DNA of 64,000 nt, taken from positions 47,091-111,090 of the forward strand of contig CAIXZF010000051.1 of the NCBI GenBank assembly GCA_903923925.1, written 5' to 3'. Origin of the DNA: an uncultured Bacteroidales bacterium (GTDB lineage: Bacteria; Bacteroidota; Bacteroidia; Bacteroidales; CAIXZF01). Shown piece after piece: positions 56,519-64,000 of the stretch (its first letter is position 1; the number at the start of each line of letters is the position of its first letter). Under the pieces are notes generated by a model. The model searched no databases. It was not told the DNA's origin and was given only the letters and a program-made list of their open reading frames with translations. Made by a program: the position numbers and the translations under genes.

Positions 56519-59500
56519 AACACAAACTGCCCGTACATATGTCCGACATTCTGTATCGGGCCCCAAACAGGAAGCTGATTCGCGTTGTTTCCAACAGCAC
56601 TGATAACCCTGGCGCTCAGATCTCCGATAGAGAGGTCCTCACGGGCATCTTTCAGGAAACTTATTAAACTCCAGGCAAAAGGACTGTGTCCACTGCCGTT
56701 TATCTCATCATCAACATTTTCTTCCCTCCCGCTGGCAAGTGCATAGCGCGAACGCGACTCCTCCAGTTTATCAAGGGATGTTGTTGGAGCTCCTCTTTCA
56801 CTCAACACAAGCGTTCCTGAATAACAGGCATCCATAATTAAAAGAATATGTTTGGCTTTAATCGCTTTTATATAGGTCACAATCTGGCTGTTCTGAATAT
56901 AATCTGTGCGCATACCAATCCTGGCGTTGTAAGGAATCCAGTATCCTTCGTTAACCTTTTTGTCCTTAAATCCATGCCCGGCATAATACACCAGCAATTT
57001 ATCATTCTCATTCAGGGTATCAATCAGGCGTTCAAACTTCGAATCCAGACTCTCCTTTGTAAAATCTTCATTTAGCAGCTCAAAAGTATGCTCCTTTGTA
57101 AACTGGTATTTTTCCCATAACAGGTTCTCAAGATCCCTCACATCCGAAACCGGAGTTTTTAATTTTGGCCAGTTGGTATAGTTATTTACGCCTATCATCA
57201 GCAGGTAACTCTCTCCTGTAATTTTATGTTCAATAGGTTTATTCACCGAAATTTCCTTTACTCCCCTTTGCCAAGCCTCTGCCTGTTTTTGTTTTTCCTG
57301 CTGAGCTAAGGCTTCAGTTTCAGCAGCTTTTGCCTGTGACTCAAGCACCAGCGAACACTCTATACTGTAATTCGGCATTCCTGCCACAAGATTCAGGTAT
57401 TCAAATTGCTTTAAACTCCCTGAATACCGTTGCTCTGCCTTTACTATTACGGTTCTCCAGTTATCCTTCAGAAGAGATTCAAAAGCAGGATTTCCTTTGG
57501 GGATATATTTCTTACCTTTTACAAATACCCAATACTTTTTCTTAATCTGATCAAAGCATTTTATCGAATCAATCTTCACTTCAACGAGGGTCTTTGAATT
57601 GAAAAATGCCTGGCGGAATTCATCTGAAATCGATTTAGAACAATTATCGATTACAGTTTTTAACTTCTGTTGATTATCCTCTACCCTGAGCTTGTAATCT
57701 TCAAGCCTTTCAGCATAGGTTTGCTCCGAATAATCAAGTTTTATCTTACTGATATTGATACTTAAACAATTCAGCAAATCATGAAAATCATTCTGAATTG
57801 CATCGTTTGCATTCAATTGCAGGGTATCTTTTAATTTAAACTCATACTCAGGATTAGGCTTATATACCTTCGAAATGATTTCGTAGGCGCTCGGAAGATC
57901 ATCAAGAAAAATAAAGGCGATACCGCGCAAGAAATGAAGATCATAATTCTTTGGTTGTATTCTCAGTAAGCGGCCTATTGCAAGCTGTGCCTCTTCATTC
58001 GATTTCTGTGAAAGCAGATAGGCAAATGCAGAACCAAGCATTACATCTCTTTCTGTTTGATCGTTTGTCTGCAGCTCAGTAAAATACTCCTGAGCCTCGG
58101 CATAATTAGCTGTAAGCAATGCTGTAAAAGCAATGTATTTTTTTTGCCCCGGGTAGTTTTTGTTTTGCTCTCCCAAAAGTTTCAGGTCGGCATAGGATTT
58201 GAAATAATTTTTAATGGAATAATAACAAAGACTTCGGTTCATGAGAAATTCCGGTTTTCTCTGCTTGGAAATAAGCAGGGTCAGGTCCTCAATTGCCTCC
58301 TGGTATAAGCCTGCCTTTTTCATTGCTAATGCTCTTAAAAGGCGGTAATTATCAGGGTTTCTCGAATAGGCCATTGCGCTATCTATTGCCTTCCTGCACT
58401 CCGAATATCTTCCCAGATTAAACAGTATCATCCCTTTCAATCCCCAGCAAAGTGAATCCTGAATGTATAGTCTGCCAATAGTATTGCAATCGGCAAGCGC
58501 ATCCTCATTGTTGTTCTTCTCATAGTTAATCTTACAACGCTCAAGTAAGGCCTCCTTCCCTAAGGGTCTGTATTTCAGCGCATCGGTAAAGTCTGCAAAA
58601 GCGTCGGCCTGTTTCCTTAGTTTTAAACGAATCATACCGCGCTTATAATAATAATCGTAACCCGGAAATATTTCAATAGAATGGCTGCAATATTCCTCAG
58701 CCTTACCTAAATTAAAATTATTAGACGCAAGTTCTCCCTGGTTCGATAACCATTGCGACAGAATTCTTCGCAGATCAAAATACTGAACTGTTATGTAATC
58801 CTTATTAATAGCAAGATATTTACCGTTGCTGGAAATTATAGCCCTTGGAAGATTCGGGCCGGTAGGACCACCCTCCGAACTAAAAATTAATTGCCCTTCA
58901 GGAACATACCATATCCTTACAGCCATATCCATCGACCTGCTCACAAGATATGGGCCCTGGGGAGCAAATACCAGGCAGCTTATCGTTGTAGTAATGTCGT
59001 GAATACCTTTTACAAACTTTCCCGTTTCGAGATCGAATATTTCTATTGTTCCGGATTTAAACCCTATTGCCAGATAAGCGTCATCCGGACTCACAGCGAC
59101 TGCCGCTACTTCATTTTTCTGCTCATTAAAAACAAGATATGAATCACTGGATTTTGCTTTGTTTACGCAGCTAACCGAATTATCATCAAGAACGGTAATA
59201 ATTCTATCAGATTTATTGCAAAGCGCGAACATTTTCACATTCCCGGTTACCGGATCTGCACCACTGCTAACAACCTCCTTGGATGGCCAGCTCCATTTCA
59301 TTAACTTATTATTATCGAGGAAATAAAGTGTATTTCTTTCGAATATGCTGAATTCAAAACTTTTAACCTCAGACCGTGATTCGATTACATCAATAATTGT
59401 TCTGCCTCCACGTGTAACGAAAATCTTGTCGCCCCAGGTCTGAAAGGCAACATAGTCGTCGATTGGTGAAGTTAAAATTCGTGTAATTATTCTCCCGTCA

Positions 59501-59733
59501 GCAACGCCTGTAAGAGTTGTCAGGCTCCGATCCTGTATGTTGTGAACTACCAGTAATTTATCGTTTCCATAGCTGATAATTGTATCGCCACCATGAGAAA
59601 ATGCTATTGCGGAAATCGATTTAGTATGAGCCTGGTATTTGTATATTTCCTGTGCATTGCCAACCTTAAAAATAAAAAGGAAAATTAGTGCAATTGCACA
59701 TCTGCTATAAAATCTAATCCCCCTGTTTTCCAT
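56503..59733 (-). CDS. Secreted WD40-TPR-caspase-like (peptidase C14) fusion protein
   Basis: N-terminal signal and WD40-like repeats (AVSPDDAYLAIGFKSGTIEIFDLETGKFVKGI), TPR region, C-terminal SYLLMIGVNNYTNWPKLKTPVSDVRDL, LLVYYAGHGFKD, HILLIMDACYSG. Confidence 0.9.
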   Translation of the reverse strand: MENRGIRFYSRCAIALIFLFIFKVGNAQEIYKYQAHTKSISAIAFSHGGDTIISYGNDKLLVVHNIQDRSLTTLTGVADGRIITRILTSPIDDYVAFQTWGDKIFVTRGGRTIIDVIESRSEVKSFEFSIFERNTLYFLDNNKLMKWSWPSKEVVSSGADPVTGNVKMFALCNKSDRIITVLDDNSVSCVNKAKSSDSYLVFNEQKNEVAAVAVSPDDAYLAIGFKSGTIEIFDLETGKFVKGIHDITTTISCLVFAPQGPYLVSRSMDMAVRIWYVPEGQLIFSSEGGPTGPNLPRAIISSNGKYLAINKDYITVQYFDLRRILSQWLSNQGELASNNFNLGKAEEYCSHSIEIFPGYDYYYKRGMIRLKLRKQADAFADFTDALKYRPLGKEALLERCKINYEKNNNEDALADCNTIGRLYIQDSLCWGLKGMILFNLGRYSECRKAIDSAMAYSRNPDNYRLLRALAMKKAGLYQEAIEDLTLLISKQRKPEFLMNRSLCYYSIKNYFKSYADLKLLGEQNKNYPGQKKYIAFTALLTANYAEAQEYFTELQTNDQTERDVMLGSAFAYLLSQKSNEEAQLAIGRLLRIQPKNYDLHFLRGIAFIFLDDLPSAYEIISKVYKPNPEYEFKLKDTLQLNANDAIQNDFHDLLNCLSINISKIKLDYSEQTYAERLEDYKLRVEDNQQKLKTVIDNCSKSISDEFRQAFFNSKTLVEVKIDSIKCFDQIKKKYWVFVKGKKYIPKGNPAFESLLKDNWRTVIVKAEQRYSGSLKQFEYLNLVAGMPNYSIECSLVLESQAKAAETEALAQQEKQKQAEAWQRGVKEISVNKPIEHKITGESYLLMIGVNNYTNWPKLKTPVSDVRDLENLLWEKYQFTKEHTFELLNEDFTKESLDSKFERLIDTLNENDKLLVYYAGHGFKDKKVNEGYWIPYNARIGMRTDYIQNSQIVTYIKAIKAKHILLIMDACYSGTLVLSERGAPTTSLDKLEESRSRYALASGREENVDDEINGSGHSPFAWSLISFLKDAREDLSIGDLSARVISAVGNNANQLPVWGPIQNVGHMYGQFVFHLKK

Positions 59734-59745
59734 TTGTATAATTAA

Positions 59746-62037
59746 TTAAATCCCGAATGCTTTCCGGATTTCATCCGGTTTCTTTAACTTCCTGAGTTCT
59801 TTTACAAGGTTCGGATCTTCACTTTCAGCATAAGTACTGATCTTTTTTAACAGTACTTCCAGCGATTTACCGCTGCTGAAACATGCCTTTGGATCCCTCT
59901 CGTTTTTATATAGTTTATAGTAATAATCGTATGCCTTTTTACCCTTCTTATATATCGTTTTCTGCTTTTTGTTTTTGGCAAAAAGCGATACAAAATGTGA
60001 ATATTCTTCCAGAATTTTCTTTTCCACTACAATCAGGTCAGCTAACTGTTTCTTTAAATCTGATATCCGCTGTTCAATTTTCTGGCCTGCTGCAAGCTTC
60101 TGGTTGAGGCTTTTCAGGTCGCGGAACTCATCTTTCTGCTTTTTTAAAGGTTTAATTTCTGATTCATACAAACCGGGAAATTGCTTTTTATAATCCGCTT
60201 CCAGCAAGGGTATCTTTCTGTCGGTAATGGTATCAATTGCTACTAATTGCGGATAATTTACCGAAAGATTTTCAAGTTGCTCAAGAATTTTTTTACCAAG
60301 TCCTATTCTTTCTGTAATCACATCCTTCTTCTTGTATTCCGAATATGATTTGGCAATGTCACTGATTTCATTTTTCCTGATCTCAGGGTAACGCTTTTTG
60401 TAAACCTTATTCTCCTCCTGAATCTTCAGATCAATAGAAAGAAACTGTTTTTGAAGTATTGAAAACTGCTCATCAAGTGTGGTCAGTTTCTGCAGAAACG
60501 ACTGCCCCTTGTCAACTTTCTGCTCTACAGTGGAACTGTTTTTAAATTTGGTTATCTCCACATCATAAGGCTCTACGTCCTTCTTATATATGGCCTTGTA
60601 TGTTTTGCTGTATTCATCCCTGACCTTTACAAAATAGATCTGAATCTTGGTGTCATAATAATTCAGACTGTCTATTTGCTCTGAAAACATCGAAAGACTT
60701 GTGATAATTTCCTTGCCCTTGCTGATTCTGGGAACAAGTGCATCCTGTGTTTTAAATTCCTCTGCTTTCTGTTCAATCGGTATTATCTGGTTGTTATATA
60801 TATTCGGTTGTTTGTTCTTGTAGATATCAATAATTGAAGGCAGCTTTTCCTGAATTAATGTTTGGTAGCGTTGCAGTGTATCGTATTTTGACTTCAGATT
60901 TTTAAGCTCCTTAATGTAGAAATTACCAGCCTCCATCTTTAATTGCAATGAATCAGACTGGTCATAATCCTCGCCTTTGCCAGAATAATAGGACAGATCA
61001 GATTTAAAAAAACCTTGATAATTCTTACTGAAATCGCCCAGTATTTCCTTCTCTTTCTCTATTATCAAACTATCGAGCTTGTTTAACTCATTGTATTTTT
61101 CAAGATAAATTGATAGCGATTTTAAAAGGGAGGAACCCTGATGAATCCGTTTTTCAAGTTCAAATTCCTGTCTGTTTGATGCCCTGAGATCAAGCAGCGG
61201 TTTGATCTTTTTCATATAAAGTACGGAATACCTTACTTTCCCCGAATAGTTGGCGAGAAGCTTTTCTTCAACAACTTTTAATGAACTGTCGGTTTGAATT
61301 ACTTTCCTGAGTTGTGGTTCAAGCACATTTAAGGTCTTGACAAGCTTAAAACCTTCTAAATATTTAGCTTCCAGAGAATCTATTTCCTGGTACCTGGAGA
61401 TTCTGCCGGCAAAATCTGCAAGGTTTGTTTCGTAAACCTCTGGTATTTTTATCTTGTAAAATTCCTCGGCGGTTTTCTTGAAATTGGTAAGAGAATCATC
61501 ATTTGCAGTATATTCCGGATAATCCTCTAAAAGGCTTATATACTTATATGTTAGAAAATTTAGTTGTTTTGAAAGGCTTGGTATTTCTGTTCCTGCTGCA
61601 CTTTTATCAGGTTTGAGGGATTCCAGTTTTTTTAGTTGATTCAGGTAAAACCTATCGAGTTTTTTGTTCATAAGGTTTTTCGAAATTGAATCAATCAGTT
61701 TCAGCTGATAAGGAACAAAATACTCCATAGTAATATCCTTGGGAGCACTGATAAAGTATAAGGTATCGAATTTCGTATTTTCCTGTTTATGATGAAAAAT
61801 CAACTGCATGTACGATTCTTCATTCCTGTAATCCCAGATAACCGAAATTAATCCGTTCTCCTGTCGTTTGAATTTTTTGCCAAAGGGAACCCCGTTCCTG
61901 TAATTTATTTCTTCCGAAATAATCCTGTTCTGAAAATACGTTCTTGAGGGTCCGTTTTGTGGTAAAGCATGATCCTGTGCAAAACCATTGAGTCTGATGA
62001 CAACAGTAATTAGCAGCAATAAAATGATATTTCTCAT
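59746..62037 (-). CDS. Secreted coiled-coil-rich protein of unknown function
   Basis: Start set at MRNIILLLLITVVIRLNGFAQ (ORF track start 62106); repeated Lys/Glu/Leu-rich units; 12 bp upstream of the WD40-caspase gene. Confidence 0.7.
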   Translation of the reverse strand: MRNIILLLLITVVIRLNGFAQDHALPQNGPSRTYFQNRIISEEINYRNGVPFGKKFKRQENGLISVIWDYRNEESYMQLIFHHKQENTKFDTLYFISAPKDITMEYFVPYQLKLIDSISKNLMNKKLDRFYLNQLKKLESLKPDKSAAGTEIPSLSKQLNFLTYKYISLLEDYPEYTANDDSLTNFKKTAEEFYKIKIPEVYETNLADFAGRISRYQEIDSLEAKYLEGFKLVKTLNVLEPQLRKVIQTDSSLKVVEEKLLANYSGKVRYSVLYMKKIKPLLDLRASNRQEFELEKRIHQGSSLLKSLSIYLEKYNELNKLDSLIIEKEKEILGDFSKNYQGFFKSDLSYYSGKGEDYDQSDSLQLKMEAGNFYIKELKNLKSKYDTLQRYQTLIQEKLPSIIDIYKNKQPNIYNNQIIPIEQKAEEFKTQDALVPRISKGKEIITSLSMFSEQIDSLNYYDTKIQIYFVKVRDEYSKTYKAIYKKDVEPYDVEITKFKNSSTVEQKVDKGQSFLQKLTTLDEQFSILQKQFLSIDLKIQEENKVYKKRYPEIRKNEISDIAKSYSEYKKKDVITERIGLGKKILEQLENLSVNYPQLVAIDTITDRKIPLLEADYKKQFPGLYESEIKPLKKQKDEFRDLKSLNQKLAAGQKIEQRISDLKKQLADLIVVEKKILEEYSHFVSLFAKNKKQKTIYKKGKKAYDYYYKLYKNERDPKACFSSGKSLEVLLKKISTYAESEDPNLVKELRKLKKPDEIRKAFGI

Positions 62038-62255
62038 TCTATTTATTTTTATGCAATTTAAGATAGTTTTAGAATTCATCGCAGAAATGACAATAATACC
62101 TAACAAACACTATGTATTTTTAAACAAACTGCAGTATTTTCACAATAAACACATCAAACTAAAAGCTGGAACAAGGGATTGAATCACTTTCATTTTTTTT
62201 ATATCTTTAATCTCGAACTAATAATAACATTCTTTAATGTTTTAATTGTTTCTTT

Positions 62256-63587
62256 ATGAAATCAATGCTTCTGGTTTTTTCCTTAATTAGCCTGTCTCTT
62301 TTATCAACAGCTCAAGTCACACAACTCAAATTTACAGCACTTTTAAATGGATCATACATCGCATTAGACAGTATCCGTACTAAAAACCTCACACATCCCG
62401 GAGATACAGTTCTCTATTGGCCTGATACAACGCTGGTGCTGGGATATGTTGGTATTAATGAACCCGGAAGCTATACCGGAGATTTCAGCCTTAAACTTTT
62501 AGTGGAAAACCCTGTTTGTGAAACAACAAAATTCCAAATAATAACAGCAGAAAATGCTTCTGTTTTCATACGCGTATCAGATATTGCAGGAAAGGCAACG
62601 ATCGAACGCAAAGTATTTCTTTCGGCGGGTATTCATACATTTACCTACAAGCCTGCGTATCGGGGAGTAAGCATTGTTTCTGCATCGCTGAATTCCCTGA
62701 CTAAATCGCTGAAAATAATCTATGCCGGAACAGAAAAAGGGATGCCAATATTAGCAGAAAATGGGGTTGATGGGAATAGCAACCTGCAAAAAACAATTAA
62801 TTCCTCACTATCATTTATCTACGCTGCTGGTGATATGCTGAAATTTACCGGATGGTATCACGGAATAAATGCCGTTCTTACAGCAGCACCTTTATCAAAC
62901 GCTTTATATGTTTTCAATTATAGCCTGAATGCACCCTGCCCGGATGAGCCACAATTTATTTATGGCGGTCAGGTTTACACTACAGTGCAAATCGGATTAC
63001 AATGCTGGATGAAGGAAAATCTGAATATAGGAACCATGGTACCCAGCATTTATACACAAGGTAGCTCACATTCTTATTGCAGTAATAACGGGATAATTGA
63101 GAAGTACTGTTTTAATAATGATCATACAAATTGTGATATCTACGGTGGATTATATGATTGGGATGAAATGATGCAATACACATCAACTGCCGGATCACAG
63201 GGAATATGCCCAATTGGGTGGCATATTCCAACAGATCAGCAATGGTGTACACTGATATCATACCTTAATCCCGGATATAATTGCAATCATTGGGGATACT
63301 CTGGTTCCGACGCCGGTGGTAAACTTAAGGAAACAGAATATAACCACTGGTTGTCGCCTAATCTGGGAGCCACGAATGAATCCGGGTTCACTGCCTTTGG
63401 CGGAGGTCACAGAGAAGCGTTTGGAAATTTTATAAACTTTAATTATGACGGCAGTTTTTCAACCTCCTCAGAGAATACGCCAACTAAATCCATATTTTGG
63501 TTTATGTGGTCCAATTATGAATATGCAGCCCGGCAATTTGGAGATAAAGTGCTCGGCTTATCTATTCGTTGCCTGAGAAATGATTAA
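62256..63587 (+). CDS. FISUMP-domain secreted protein
   Basis: YGGQVYTTVQIGLQCWMKENLNIGTMV...YGGLYDWDEMMQY...QGICPIGWHIPTDQQWCTLISYL...GGKLKE...LGLSIRCLRND. Confidence 0.88.
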   Translation: MKSMLLVFSLISLSLLSTAQVTQLKFTALLNGSYIALDSIRTKNLTHPGDTVLYWPDTTLVLGYVGINEPGSYTGDFSLKLLVENPVCETTKFQIITAENASVFIRVSDIAGKATIERKVFLSAGIHTFTYKPAYRGVSIVSASLNSLTKSLKIIYAGTEKGMPILAENGVDGNSNLQKTINSSLSFIYAAGDMLKFTGWYHGINAVLTAAPLSNALYVFNYSLNAPCPDEPQFIYGGQVYTTVQIGLQCWMKENLNIGTMVPSIYTQGSSHSYCSNNGIIEKYCFNNDHTNCDIYGGLYDWDEMMQYTSTAGSQGICPIGWHIPTDQQWCTLISYLNPGYNCNHWGYSGSDAGGKLKETEYNHWLSPNLGATNESGFTAFGGGHREAFGNFINFNYDGSFSTSSENTPTKSIFWFMWSNYEYAARQFGDKVLGLSIRCLRND

Positions 63588-63625
63588 ATTTCTTTAGAGT
63601 TATCTCAATAACTATCTACGTGCCT

Positions 63626-63688
63626 TAAAAAGAAAGTCAATCATACCAGTAACCGCATAAGCGACCTCGTCTGGCGCGGCATCAAACC
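63626..63688. repeat. Direct repeat copy 1 (63 bp shown)
   Basis: taaaaagaaagtcaatcataccagtaaccgcataagcgacctcgtctggcgcggcatcaaacc; 60/63 identical to 63938-64000. Confidence 0.95.
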
Positions 63689-63937
63689 AGCACGAAGTTA
63701 GCCTGCCCCGAAGCGTCAGGCACAGTCGCGTTGTGGTTACGAGGCCACGCGGCCTTGAGCGAACTGGTCCTCTAACCTTTGAAAGAAGCCAGAAGAGAAC
63801 TTATATAAAGTTAATGGGAAATACTCCGATTTAAACAGAAAGTGTAGCACATTGACCTCTGTACCAAGCCAAAGCTTAATGTAACAATTTACCCGTTTAC
63901 CAAGGTAATAATCTAGCAATCAAAGGGCATTTAGTCC

Positions 63938-64000
63938 TAAAAAGAAAGTCAATCATTCCAGTAACCGCATAAGCGACCTCGTCTGGCGCAGTATCAAACC
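63938..64000. repeat. Direct repeat copy 2 (runs off the window)
   Basis: taaaaagaaagtcaatcattccagtaaccgcataagcgacctcgtctggcgcagtatcaaacc, offset 312 bp from copy 1. Confidence 0.95.

Noticed and set aside
54692-59733. Calling the caspase loci an established anti-phage defence system
   Set aside because: Signal peptides and lack of a recognisable nucleic-acid or phage sensor do not fit known cytoplasmic caspase defence systems; left as an open finding.
63623-64000. Right-edge repeat considered as an integron attC array
   Set aside because: Hairpins are present but no clear RYYYAAC/GTTRRRY core pairs or integrase were found in the window; kept only as an unassigned repeat.
1-64000. tRNA or rRNA genes
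   Set aside because: No cloverleaf or rRNA-like sequence was recognised on reading; a tRNAscan-SE/Infernal run would be needed to exclude them.

Overview
This 64 kb window is a Bacteroidetes-type chromosome segment, judged from T9SS sorting domains, TAnnTTTG promoter motifs and the acpP-fabF-rnc / IPExxxVDY neighbourhood. Left end, minus strand: partial kbl, then cysN, cysD and a wza/wzc polysaccharide-export pair whose kinase ends in a long Gly-Tyr repeat. The centre (6.7-36 kb, plus strand) is a cluster of very large secreted proteins: an M14 carboxypeptidase, three C25 gingipain-like peptidases, two paralogous M6 peptidases (one with about ten tandem Ig-like repeats), an SBBP beta-propeller protein and an SGNH-like protein. 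Five of these share a Cna-B-like plus dockerin-like module. Three of the five also carry cohesin-like modules and a C-terminal sorting domain, while the other two end exactly after the dockerin-like module. This suggests a cell-surface, T9SS-linked multi-protease complex, and is the main candidate for an interesting system here. Further right are a b-type membrane protein plus octaheme cytochrome c, an MNT-HEPN remnant, a gluzincin, a TMTC-like GT-C/TPR protein next to a DPM1-like GT2, acpP-fabF-rnc, a T9SS type B P-domain protein, an iron alcohol dehydrogenase, two convergent caspase-like loci, a FISUMP protein and a direct repeat at the right edge. No tRNA, rRNA or CRISPR array was recognised. 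All domain calls are by eye, with no database search.
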